Positions 38,201 to 50,500 of a stretch of DNA of 64,000 nt are shown piece by piece. The stretch lies in contig BRXU01000021.1 of NCBI GenBank assembly GCA_030267565.1, positions 1,210,501-1,274,500 of the forward strand, read 5' to 3'. Positions within the stretch are counted from its first letter, which is position 1. Each line of letters opens with the position of its first letter. The translations under genes were made by a program, and so were the position numbers. This DNA comes from Pleodorina starrii (Eukaryota; Chlorophyta; Chlorophyceae; Chlamydomonadales; Volvocaceae). The notes beneath the pieces were generated by a model that was not told where the DNA came from, ran no database searches, and was given only the letters and a program-made list of their open reading frames with translations.

Positions 38201-41154
38201 GGTTCAAACACAGCATCCATCACCACCACCACCACCCTTTCCACAACCAGAACCAGCATCTGGAGCTGCAGCAGGGATCGGATCAGTATCACCGCCACCC
38301 GCATCAGCAGTACGACCAGCCCTTCCAGACGTTCAAGCCCCGCAAGGACCTCATTGCGGCCGACAGCATCATCTTCGCCCCCAGGGCGCCCCCGGACTTG
38401 TCAGCCTCCGCGGCGGCATCGGCGGCCCATGCCGCCGCCGCGGCCGTCACCTCCGCCGCTGCAGCGGCAGCCTCGGTTGCGGTTGCAGCGGCGGCCGTCA
38501 AAGTCAGCCCAGAGCTGCCTCCAGGCTCTGTCGGCGCTCCAAGCCGCCGTGTCGCTGCTATTCACGCACTGGCATACGAGGACTCGTCGACGTCGGTGTA
38601 CGCTCCCTCACTGACATCATTGACCCGGGCTCAGGGTCTGATGCCGGCGTGGGAGAGGGACACCGGCGGTGGCGGCAAGCTCACCGGACCGGCTGGCGCC
38701 AGCGGTGCGGCAGCAGCAGCGGGCGCGGGAGCTGGGTCCCGAGCGATGATGCGGGAGATGCCGGGTGCATCGGGGGGCGGCGCCTGGGGCCAGGCACACG
38801 GAGTGTACCCCGAGGGCCGGCGTAGCGACGAGGATCCGTACTACGGACAGCAGGAGTGGCGCAGCACCGAGAGCCCCTCGCCGCACTCGGTGGACGAGGC
38901 TAACGTCCTGACCGCCACGCCCCTGCAGTGCTCGCCAGCGCAGCCCGGCCTCGCCGAGCCTGCACCTCCGGCGCCAGCAGTGCTGTCGCTGTCCCAACAG
39001 CAACAGCGTGTGCGGCAGCTACAGTCCGCGTCGTTGAACGGCGCTGTAGCCGCCACCCCGGCACCAGTGCCGGCTGTGAGTCCGGTCCTGCAGAACCATC
39101 GAAGCGCCGCCGGCGGCACAGGCGGCAACCGCTTCGGCGGCGGTACCGCCGCCGCCGCCTCGCAGGCCTCCTCACCTTGCACCCCCAACTCTGACGACGA
39201 GGTCTGCGTCGCCACGCCGCTGGCCTTCGCCGTGGTCGCCGGTGCCGTCGCCGGCGGCGCTGCCGCCGCCACACCGTGCCTCACGCCGGCGCCCCTTGAT
39301 GCCTTTGCGGCCGAGCAGCTGCTGCGCTACACAAACCCCTGTTTCGCGCGTACCCCATCCGCCAATGAGCTGGGCGCCGGGGACCAGCAAGCCGCTGCCG
39401 CCGGAACGACGCACCAGCAGCTGCAGCTGCCGCAGCAGGACGGCGACGCCTTTGGCGGCTGCCGGCCCCACGGCCGCCGTGGCTATGAGCGGCCGCCATT
39501 CGCCGCGGGCCAAGGCGTGCCGCCCATGCCGACCTTGGGAGAGTGCCTGCCAGCGCTGGAGATGTCGGAGAGTGTGGACATCTCTGTGTTGCGGTCGGCA
39601 CGGCGGCGGGCGGCAGGCCTCAGCGCCACAATGGCTCCGGCCAGCATAGAGGGGGCACCTGTGGCCTCACTGCTGCAAGCAAACACGCGGGGCGGCGGCC
39701 ATTCGATGCCGGTTCTTGCAACGCCAACGCAGGCGCTCAAGCAAAGCGCATCGTCATCATCGGAGGTGAGGAAGAAGTTGAGGGCGGGATGCGGTGGGTT
39801 CGTTTGCGCCTGGCTGGGGCACAGCTCTCAATACGCCAATTTGGCGACCATCTTGGGTTTGTTGGGCTGGAACACGTCCCAGGGAACTCTCACGGCCTCC
39901 CCCGGAGTGCCCGGGGAGCTTTGGCTGCTCGAGCCGCAATCCCACTCCGGTCTTTTGCCTGCGCATAACGCTTCACGCACCTTGGTTCCATGCCCTGTGC
40001 CAACCCTTCCTAGCAGGGCAGGGCACGACTCGTGCATGAGGCAAAGCCCATGCCCTGCATTAACCCTTATTAGCAGGCCAGGGCCCTGTCCTTGCAATCA
40101 TGCCCTGCAATCCTTGGTTCGTGTGATGCAGGACCTACACACGTCAGCGCGCGGTGCCCATGCGGCCTCGGCGATGTCTCGCAGCCACCAAAGCCACCGC
40201 TCCAGCGGTGGCGCCCCGGCCCCGCCACAGTTTCCCGCCGCCGGCCACGCCGAGTCCATCTCATTGTACGGCAGTGTGGTAGAACCGGCTGCATACGACT
40301 CGTACAAGGTGGATCCGCAAGCCACCGGCTTGCTCTGCATGCCTACCCGGCGTCCGAGGTTCTCCTTCCGGCTGCCCTCGCGACAGGGCTCCAGGCGAGT
40401 GATACAGGCTTGTCACATGAGGCAGGGGGGCATGGAGGCCCGCCAAAGGGTCGTCTCGGGGTGCTGTGGAGGATTCACATCTAGGGAGCCCCAGTAAACC
40501 TCCGAGCGTGTTGCGGCCTCTCACCCCTGCACCAATACTCCATCACTTTGCTACTGTCCGTGTCTTTTCCTTCCCCAAGCTCATCTTTTGCCAGTCCATT
40601 TCCCTAACCAGCCTGCGCTCAGTCATCCTTCTGAAACGACCCTCCCTAGCTAGCCACAAGGGGTCCAAGTCACTCTTCCTCGACCTCCCTTTCCCCCACC
40701 TTTCCTTCCCTTCCTGCGCCCGTGTCGGCCTGGCAGGGCGTCCAGTAGGCGGGGTAGCGAGAGCAACGCCAGCAACGCCGCGGAGGATACCGCAAGCATT
40801 GGAAGCTCTGCCTATCAGCTCCCGCAGTACGTGCAGTATGGCCTTGGCTCGCAGCAGACCCAGGGCCCTCCCTCAATCATTGACACCGCCACCCAGTCCG
40901 AGTCAGGGGACCTCTCCGCCGCTGGCGCACTCCCACCGCGGCCACCGATGGTGGGCGGGAAGCGGAAGAAGGGCGGCATCCTGGGCAAGATCAAGCGAGC
41001 CGTGGACAGTGCAATTGGCCGCAGCAGCAGCACGAGCGCCAGCGGCGCCGGCGCACTTGCCAGCGGCAGTGGCGGCGGCTCCTCCCGCCAGCCGTGGCGC
41101 AGTTCCTCTGTCAACGGCTCAATGAACATGATGACGCCGAGGCCGTCGTTCTAA
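26254..41154 (+). CDS. Giant coiled-coil protein B, about 3626 aa, function unknown
   Basis: Exons: 26254-26279, 26359-26467, 26563-26629 (tentative), 26798-26952, 27353-28366, 28692-28865, 29183-29434, 29706-34772, 34979-35434, 35805-35966, 36295-36486, 36659-36847, 37223-37369, 37576-39765, 40132-40394, 40737-41154. All are in phase; nearly all later junctions are phase 0. The first three exons have weak codon bias, so the start is uncertain. A Gly/Ser/Asp-rich stretch precedes a hydrophobic segment at about residues 297-320 (WMAVAISLALVIP), then coiled coil from about 460 to 2340. Within it, five copies of a repeat of about 190 residues begin near 1102, 1296, 1485, 1677 and 1867. The tail is Ser/Ala/Gly/His/Gln-rich and ends with ILGKIKRAVDSAIGR. 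The last intron is GC-AG, and 36657-36661 is a tandem NAGNAG acceptor. A two-gene split near 35.5 kb cannot be excluded. Confidence 0.72.
40395..40736 (+). other. Non-canonical GC-AG intron
   Basis: The exon ends in CCAG before GCGAGT, and the acceptor is CTGGCAG. Joining leaves two bases (AG) plus one base (G), giving an Arg codon and an open frame to the stop at 41152. Reading through the donor instead stops at 40495. Confidence 0.7.
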
Positions 41155-44100
41155 CCTGGATGCGGCTGACAGGGAGGGAGCGCCGAAGGCGGCACCATTT
41201 CGAGTTGCCGGGCAGGGAAGGGGGACAGGGTTTTGCCAAGATGTGGTTAGGGGGTGTGTCGTGTGGTGGGCGGCGGGCGGTGGCCGTGATCGTCCACTAA
41301 TATCACGGCCACTTGTAGGGAGGGAGGGGAGGAACAGTGCGCACAAACTCGGGATGATTATAGTTGTGGCTGTGGCACTGAGGATCACAGGCGGGAGCGG
41401 CGTGCAAGGCAGGCCGGCGCGTGTTTTTGCTGTTGTGTCCCGTACGGTCCTGTTGGGCGTTCTCAACGCAAAAAGAGCTACCGTACACGTTGCCGCCGTG
41501 GAAGGTCCCCATTTTGCACACGGCTGGTTAAGGCCTCCATGCAGGTTGAGGGATAGGGCTGGCCGAGCCCCCGGTCCAATAGGTAGTGTTCTGCTTTGGA
41601 TCGCGCCTGGGGAAATTCGGGGTGAGTGTTGAACTGAGGTGTCTGTGAGGAAGCGGTCGCGCGCCGTGCGGTGCTATAGCATACAGCCTATGCGCCTGGT
41701 TTCCAAGTGTCCGTAGCACCACCAAGGGACGCTATCTACCTCGTGTAGCGAAGGTGGCACGGCGCTGGACACGCCCGTCGGGTTTGGTGCACACGGCGGC
41801 AGCGATAGGCGTCCCGAATAGCGCAGGGGTGTACTATTCTATATGTATTGAGACGAGGGCCCGTCCCGCTAGTTCTCAGGCGGGTTGCGCAGCAGAGGTG
41901 TGGCGGCTTTGAAGGATGTAGGCAGCGGGTGTTTGGCAACACATTTGTGCGCAGGAGAAAGCCTTGACTTTGCGGGTGTGATTTATGTATGGGTATGTTG
42001 TCGAGATGGCCTCGAAGCACGGGCATTGGTTGCGTGTTTGCGAAGGGAACTACTTCTGGCTGGGTTTGCGGCTGCAGGGGCGCGTATTACCTGCGTCATG
42101 TGCGCAGCGTGCGTGTTGAAAGTTGCGTCGTGAGCAGCCCTTTTGTGGCGTCCTTAACCGTGGTTGTGTTGTGGTGATGGATTTGTCGGTTGTGGCGTGT
42201 GGAGAGTATGGGATATGCTCCTTTGTTAGCTGCGGTGGCAGGACGTGCGCAGCACACTGCAGGTGTGCAGGGTTTGCAGCAGTGAGGCGCAAAAACGGGA
42301 TGTATAGGGGTGTATAGGGGTGTGACGGCTTGGGGCATACCGGAGGTGTGTGATGGTGCGCTTGGCTCGGAAGGCAAGTGAGGTGAACGAATAAGAAAAC
42401 ATTAAGGTTTCCGAGATTCCGTGACAATGTTGTAACAATTTGATTAAGACGGGGGAGAATGAACAGTCTAGCCAAGCGGTGTCTGTCCGTTCCAGGCGCC
42501 TTTCCAAGGGGGGCGGCCGCCATCATCTTGAAGATATCCCTCAGCCCTACATAATAATGCTGCTCCATTCAAGTTGCAGCGAACACGAACATCTGGTAAT
42601 CTGGACACAAGGTCTATGTACTCGTCAGAATTTTATTTTTTTGTATTTGGATTATGGTTCTGAATCGAGAATTTCCGCTAAAATAATATGCTAACTTCTC
42701 GTGTATGCGTATCGAGAATGCAGCGCAACTGCTGGGCACCGAGCAGAGACCAGTGCGAAACGCAAGTAAAATGAACATTTAATTCAGAGCCTTGGTCTCC
42801 GGACTTTGACGGCGCAATGAAGCTTGACACGAGCACTAAAAGATGCGAAATTTGAGTTAATGTAATAGGCAAGCCGAGGCTTTGCTTATCGTAATTTCGT
42901 CTACATCGTGCTGTAACTGAAAGTGTTATCGGTCGTGGTTACATGACCTGCATGACAGCGCAGCCCGGCAGCCGATGTGGCTCGTTCCCCGTGATCTTCT
43001 AGACGGGCGCCCGAGCATGTCAGTCCTCGGTCGGCCGTTGGACCTTAAAGCGCATAATCCGGGCAGGTTCGGGCCAAGCTGCCGGAACGAAACCGTCGCA
43101 GGTTTGCTACAGTCTGTAACCATTGGGAGACAGAACGGCTTCAGGCCAGTTCAGGAGGGTTCAGGCCGTAAGGTACAGGACCGCAGCCGCGCGGACATTT
43201 CCAAACCCGCCATCCTCACCTGCCACCCTAAGACCACCGAATGCAGCCTTCGGCGCCCGGCTGCCTGGCGCATGGGGGCTCCCCGACATTGAAGCTCGAT
43301 TGTATCGAGGACAAATGACTGGACCGATTGCCAGAGATGCACCTGCGCCTATGCTTAGTCAGGCCTCCTGCCACAAAAACCCATTTCCGCATGGCGCTGG
43401 TGCCTGATACAGGTGTCTGTACAGGTTGGGCCGCTTTGTTATATATGCAGACGCGGGTGTGCGGATTCCAGATTTGTCAGCCCTGCTGCTTAGGATCTGA
43501 TCGACCTGCTGCTGCACCTCTGCAGGGCCATCAGATCCCATCAGCTCTGCTCCTAATTGCAGCAGCACGCCTTGCAGATTTTGATGGATGAATACATCGG
43601 TTTGCAGAAATTGGGTTTGAAACAGGGCTTCCTATCATTGCCAGGTTTGAATTGGGGCTTCCAATCCCAGCACGGGTTTGCATGCATGGCCAATCCCCGC
43701 GGCTCAAGCTGCAGCGCACCGTACCGCTCGTGGCTGGTCCGCGCATCCGCGATTAAGTCTGATCCTCTGATCCCGTGGACACTGGCTGAGCGGTCACTGC
43801 ATTCCCACATACTCCGGCACCGGAAAGGGCGCATTCCTTCTGGGGTTCACCGCCCCATCCTCCCACCGGTATTCTCAACCAACAGTACGGCAATTTGGGT
43901 CCACTGTACATTCATTACGACGAGGCCTTCCGTGCTATCTTTCCGCTTGGGAACTCAGGGGGGCTGGTCTTTTTTTCAGTAGGCTCGAGTCCTTTAGATA
44001 GAGCCAACGGGCCAGCTGGCCATGCATTGCAGCGGAGCAGCCAGGGGAACAGAAAGTCCCACAGCTTCAAACCGAACCCAGACAGGAACAGGTAAGGTAA

Positions 44101-47100
44101 ATCGCCGGGCCATTGAAATTCGGACACGGACTAAGGCCCCTCAGACCCAAACACGGATGCGGTGCTTCAGGGTGCTTCGATCAAGCGCCGTCGTCACTTA
44201 CCCCATGTGTGGACATGCTAGCTAAAAGCCCCGTTGAATGAACATGTGCCTTTCTGTGGTTTCCGTTAGCGGTTGGGCGTGATCCTGGTGCCGCCGCTAG
44301 GACAGACCGCGCGAGGAGCCTGACAGCGGCCAGAGTGCCCAGCCCTCTTAAGTTTCTCGCACTCCTAGGTGTCTTGATTCAACTTCTGTGGGCACAGGCG
44401 CGTTCTGGCTTTCGGGGGGGTGGGGATGCCCTCCCAAAGAGCCGCCCTTCCGCCCTTCCTGCCAGGCCCCTCCCGCCTTCCTGCCCATCCGCCATCCCGC
44501 CCTTCCTGCTGCCCAGCCCCTGCATATCCTGACCGTGGGGGTCGTACCGGTACCCCCAATCGTTGTTAACGACGGAGTCCCTTCACTACATCGGACACCA
44601 AAAGGCTCGTCGGGGCATCATGCCGCACATGCTCCGCGCACGCGCCCACCAACATCGCGGCCGTCCCAATCGGCCTTGGCGAGAAGTGCTATGGCGGCCC
44701 TCGACCAGCGCTCTGCTACCATGCACCCATCGCCCTGGCGGCAGGGCAGGTGAGAAGACGGGTAAGGACAAGGAAAAGCCTGGAAGCTGTATCGTCTTTA
44801 CTTGCTCCCGTCTGCTCCCGTGGCTCGTTAGGAGTTGTACCGTCGAGGCTACAACGGCGGTTCGACTCTTTCGATCCGGGCTACTCGACCGCTGCCCCGG
44901 CGCATCTTGCAGAGAATAATCCAACCTATTGCAATGCGCCCTGGTGGAGCCTCGCGGCGCAACCAGCCCGAATAAAGACGGAAGGGCCGCATCACAGTTC
45001 AGTAGTACTCCGGAAGTGGCTCCCGGTGATTGAGTGAGTGAGTACGTCGCGTTGGTTGGCTTCGCCAGTGCCGGTACGTTTTGCCAAAGTTTTGAGTTCC
45101 CTGCCGTGCGCAGTGTGGGTGCGTGGCCCGCGCCGGAAAAGAAGACGACAGCGGCCATTGCGCTGCGCTTGCAGCGAGGCAAGTCCGGAGCATTCGTAGA
45201 TCGATCCCTGTGCAGCCCGCCCTTGCCGTGGCATGCCAGCCCACGTGTGGTGCGAGGAGCCCCAGAAGCGCGGGACCCATGAGGTTACAAGTGTTCCTAT
45301 GCGGAGTTCACGTCATTTATTACTCATATGTTCGTACCGAGGCTCGCTTGTCGCGGCGTGTTTCCATGAAATTGCAAGCGCACATATTTATGACACATAG
45401 GAATATATTCAGGGTATATGCGTGTGCGCATGCCTGTAAGGAAATCTGCCACAGGAAGATGAAACAAAAAAACCTGCCTGCCCACCTGTCCGCCCTACCA
45501 GGCCTATCCTACCGGCCACCTGTCTCCCCACCTACCCCAACCGCATTATGTCCTCTACCTACCTACGCGCTGCCCAGACTGCCCTTATACGCTCTCATTC
45601 CCCGCTTCCCGCCGCCGCCGCCCAAAACACGCATGTGCAGGGTCCGGGCAGGCTGCCGCGCATCCCCGATGTACCTACGCTATTCTCCTCACCTCTCTCC
45701 CCCGCCCCCAACACCAATGCGGAGAGGGAGGGGGAGAGGCAGGGGTCCTGCTCGCACAGCGCCAGCCATGTGGCACGCTCCGCCGAAAGAGCTTCTCAAG
45801 AGAGAAAGGGAAGAAAAAACGCATCGCAGCTTCGATGGTGATGCCTCCTCACATGCACACGCTCACACACACACAAGACGCCGTGCGATTCTCATCAATG
45901 TAAGATTCTTCCCGATTCTTGGCCCCCAAAGCCCTCGCCTACACCTACAGCGCTCGGCTCGGCTCGGGCCCGTCACACAACGCCCATGCATCATGTCAGC
46001 AGTACATACCGATGAGTGGTGAAGCATCAGCCCATAAGCACCTTATACACACATCACATCAGGTCATTATCGACGGCAGCTCAACTATTATGAAGCACCC
46101 AAGCAACCGGTGCCCCGCAAAGGGCTCCCAGCTAAGGCACACTGGCGCCGTATCAGTACTTCCAGGGATGCGCACACACACAGAGACGGACGGACGGATG
46201 ACGAGGCGGGTCACAAAAGACGACACAGCCAAGAGCGTGTCCCAATGAGGGCGCCTCTTTCCACACGGCACGCCGCAATGGCGGCTCCCATGGGTGCCGT
46301 AAACGCCGTACACCCTTATATATGAATCCAAAATGCACACATCGGCGAGAGTCAGCCAGGTGGCCGAGTCAGCCTGGTCTGGTCAATCCATGAGTCAGCC
46401 AGTCAGTCAAGCAGTCCCCGTCCGGAAGTCAAGGCACGAACATGCTCATCTCGTTGCTTGTCTTTGTCATCCTCTCCTGGGTCTCCTGGGTCACACGCGT
46501 CCGTTGGGGCCACACTCGATGGGGTCACGCGCCTCGGTTGAAGCACCACGACACGACAGATGGTCATGTGTGCCGGCGGGCCTCGCAAGCTCACAGACGT
46601 GGACTCTGAACCAGCGAACAGCTGCCGGATAAAAGAATCACCAGGAAAGAAAGAATGCCGCCAGCCATCAATCCGAATGCCCCTCAACTCCACAACAAGT
46701 CATCGGGCGCAGGCCGTCAACTGGGCCGGTCAACGTAAAAAGCCGCTGGGTCAATCTGCCCGCACGGTGGCTGGGCGACGCGTGACAATGCCAGCGGAGA
46801 GGTTTGGTCATGCATTCAACTCACTCACAACAACCACAGTCGGCGCGCAGACAGCAGCTCTTAATTTTATCATCGCCGCCTCCAAGCAACAGGAAAAACG
46901 GTTCGCGCCAGGCAGCGAGTGTGTCGTAACTAACCACGATGTACGAAGATGCAACCAACACGCTCAACGAACAATACCGGTGTGTGGTCAGTGTTGGGAG
47001 AGCCTCACGCGGGTCGCAAATCACTTCCGTTCAGACATATGCATGCGAGAAACAACAACACATGGAGACGCAGATATGAATAGTCCTCACCCCACCCACC

Positions 47101-47556
47101 CACCCGCGGGTAACATACGAGAGCGCCCTCCCCCCAGGAAGACACAGACACATAGAAGGAGGGAGGGGTCAAGAGGGGTCGGGGTCGAAACACGACGATG
47201 CACACGCCAGGTTTTGCGGCCCGCTTCTGCTGGTGGGCGACCTCGCCCGCCCGCTGTCACGAGAAACGCGTCAGGGCGCCTTTGAAGCACTTATGACAAT
47301 ATCCATGCATCCAGGTTGTTATCATCTCTGTCCCTGATCCGTTCATTTGTGTATATCTATCTGTGTATGCCATGCCATGCCATGCCAAGCGATACGATGC
47401 CATGCATGCTCTCTGCACACCTCTCACAACTCCACCACTCTTGCCTCTCTCTTACTCTGGTCTTCGATTCCTCGCTCCTGTCTAATGCCCGGCCGACCCC
47501 AGGCCAGGCAGGCAGGCAGGCAAGGGCAGGAGGCCAGGCGGCAGCTCCAGGGTTGC
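41155..47556. other. Intergenic region between coiled-coil gene B and the pherophorin-like gene
   Basis: This is a convergent intergenic space of about 6.4 kb. No exon, tRNA or recognisable transposon gene is supported on either strand. TGTAA sites at 42431 and 42912 on the plus strand could end gene B transcripts. A minus-strand TGTAA (complement of TTACA near 45285) is the nearest downstream of the pherophorin-like gene that I found. The 42.5-42.9 kb stretch is relatively AT-rich. CATGC repeats lie near 47370-47410. Confidence 0.45.
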
Positions 47557-50500
47557 TCACGCGCTGGCAGGCACCGCAGCCGAGTCAGGGGAGCAACACC
47601 CGCCCGAGTAGACCAGGTACACGGTACAGGAGCCGCCCATGCAAAAGTTGCGCAGCGACGTGCTGCTGCCGATATCCAGGCACACCTTGGCCCTGCCCAC
47701 CGCCGACTGCAGCCTGATCTGCTCCACCGTCCACAGCGGCGGGAAGGAGGCCGGCACCGCCTGCTGCAGCACCGACAGCGTGTTGTCGCGCGTGTTCCAG
47801 GCTCCCGATAGCTGGGCACCCGTGATGGGGGCCCGGTCCTCGTTGGCGCGAAAGAAGATGCCCCGCAGGGAGCTTTGCAGCGAGGCGTTGGCCCGGAAGA
47901 TGAGGCCCGTCAGGCGGCTTGTGTTGCAGACCTGCAGGAACGGGCAGACAGACAGGCAGGCAGACAAAGCGCGCGGGCAAAGGAGGCAGGCACGCAGGGT
48001 TGTGAGGGAAGCGGGACCCGCGAGATGGATTAGTCAGGGGGTGCACTGAGAGTCACTCTAGGGCCCCCTACACGGTGGCGCGCGAGTAGGTCCTGCCGGC
48101 AACCCTCATCCACGACCGACCCCGGCGTTCTGCCTGGCCAGCGGCCCCACCAAATCAGCCCAAAGGAGCGGGCGGACAGGGCAGGCAGATGGGCGCAGGT
48201 GGCTACAGGTTGGCACCACAGGTGGGCACAGGTGGACAGCAGCCCACCCCCCCCACCACCAGCGCCGTGCAACCGAACGCACGCACGCGATGCTCCTCCT
48301 CCACAGCCGAGCCAACACGTGCCGACCCCACCTCGCCCCCGACCCGACCCGGCCTGCCCTGCCATCCCCTTTGCTCACATTGGGCCCCACGGTGCTGATG
48401 TTGGTGCTGATGTTGACCGCCACTTCGAGGCCGAAGCAGGGCACCCGCAGCAGCGGCGTGCCCTGGTAGGTGATGTTCTCCAGCTGCGGGGACAGGGAGG
48501 GAGGGAAGGAGGGACGGACAGGGAGGTGAAGTGGCGCCGCGCGCACGCAAACAGCGGTGTGTGGGGTTTTTTAACAGCCGCCCTGCCCCTGCCCACCGCT
48601 CACCGCCCGACGCATACCTCATTGCCCGTTCGGCCTCCACCACAAAAACAAACCCCTAAGCGCCCAGGCACGCCCAAGCAGTGCCCGACCCGCACAACCG
48701 CCGCGCCAATAGTCACAGCCACCCGCGACCCGCCCCTCACACAGTCACACTCTCTGCCCTCCCACTGCGCAAGGTCGACCTACGACTTCAATACTTGGGC
48801 TGCGGTTCGTTGATTATCATTCCTGCCGCCCCGCCCCGCCCTGCCCCGCCCCGCCCTGCCCGGACGCACCTGTACCTCCCGCTTGAGTCGTATTGCCCCC
48901 AGGGACGAGGTGTTGCCGGTGGGGCAGCTGGCCAGCGCCGCGACGGGAGTGGACGGGGACGGGCTGCGCGGCGGCGAACGCGGCGGCGGCGCCACGACTG
49001 AGCAGAAGACGCTGCTGGCGACCAGCGACGCCACCTGCGGGCCGGGTCCGGTCCACAGGCGGCCCAGCTTGGGCGAGCCGCTGAGGGTGAAGCAGAGCCC
49101 CGCGGCGACCTTATCCAGGGTGCCCCGCACTGCACCGACGGTGTCGTTGAGCCGGTAGGTGGGGACCTCGGCGCAAAAGACGGCGTCAGTCGGCGTGCAG
49201 CGCTGCTGCAACCAGGAAGAGTACTGCAGGTTCAGGACCGCGTCCAAGGCGCCCTTCACGGTGGTCTGGATCTGTCGGTTGAGCGTCGTGTTGGATACGG
49301 CGCCGCCGGCGGAGCACAGGGAATCTGAGGGGGTATCCAGCTGCAGCCCCAGGCACACGGTCGACATGCTGAGGGCAGGAGGTGGCGGCAGGGGCTGCAG
49401 CTGCCGCGGCGGCGGCGGTGTCGGCGGGCGCGGGCTGGGGAACCGCGGCGGCGGGGACGGCGGCGTCGGCGGCGGCGAGCGCGGTGGCGGCGGCGGGGGC
49501 GGCGGCGGCGGCGGCGACGACAGTAACATGCGCGGGGAAGCCCGGACGGCGGCGGCCGACACCGTGGTCGTCGTCACAACCGCCGCCGCTGTTGACATCG
49601 CCGCCGACCGCATCACGGTGGCGGCGGCGGCGGCGGGGCAACGCCGCCGCTCGTCCCAACGGCCGATGCACGACAGCCCGTCGTCTGAGTTCAGGACCGA
49701 CATCCTGAAGGTGTGGCCCAGCAGCCGCTCCCTTGCCTCCCCCGAGCACCAGGCTCGCACAGGCAGGGCGGCCAACCGCTTCAGGGAGGACTGCTCAAAC
49801 CGCGCCGCAACGCGGGAAATGACCTCGGGCCGGCTGTCGTACGCGCCACACACGCGCATCGACGCCGCGCCACACGCCGCCAGGCTGAACCGCCGCCGCA
49901 GCGCGCCCTGCGCCTCTGCGGCGGCGGCGGCGGCGGTGTCGCTTGATCCCGAGTTCGGCAGCAACGCTAGGGTGTCCATGTAGGACGAGATCTGGAGGGC
50001 CAAGTTGGCGCACTTTTGCTCGTCCAACACGAATCGCGGCGCGCCGCCGCTGCCGAGGCCCTGCGGCGGCTGCACGTCCACTCGGATGCAGACAGTGCAG
50101 GAGGACGAGGTGGGGCTGGAGGAGGAGGACGCCAGCGGGGACGGCAGCGGCAGCGGTGGCGGGGGCGGTGGTGGCGGTGGTGGGGGCGGCGGCGGGGGCG
50201 GCGGGGACGGCAGCGACAGCGGTGGCGGGGGCGGCGGTGGGGGCGGCGGTGGGGGCGGCGAGGCCCTGAGCCGGCGGGCCACCACATCCTGGGCGCCACG
50301 CCCCGGAGGCGGCAGCGGAGTACCGGAGGAGGAGGCGGTGGAGGCGGAGGCCACAGCGGAGCGGCGGCGCTGCGTCCCTGTCGCGGCGTCCGTCCCGTCG
50401 CCGCCATCGGCCCCCTCCCGCAGCACACAGCTCACGCTGCTCGCCGCTTCCAACTGGCACGTCGGCGGCCCCGCCTGCACGAAGCCCCGGGTGGTGGCGC

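Noticed and set aside
44855..44890. GGTTCGACT motif resembling a tRNA T-arm
   Set aside because: The flanks do not form the T-stem or acceptor stem, and no D-arm or anticodon arm is found at the right spacing.
45123..47285. Long frames in the 45-47 kb intergenic region
   Set aside because: They have no codon bias, no domain resemblance and no supported splice chain, and overlapping frames are equally long.
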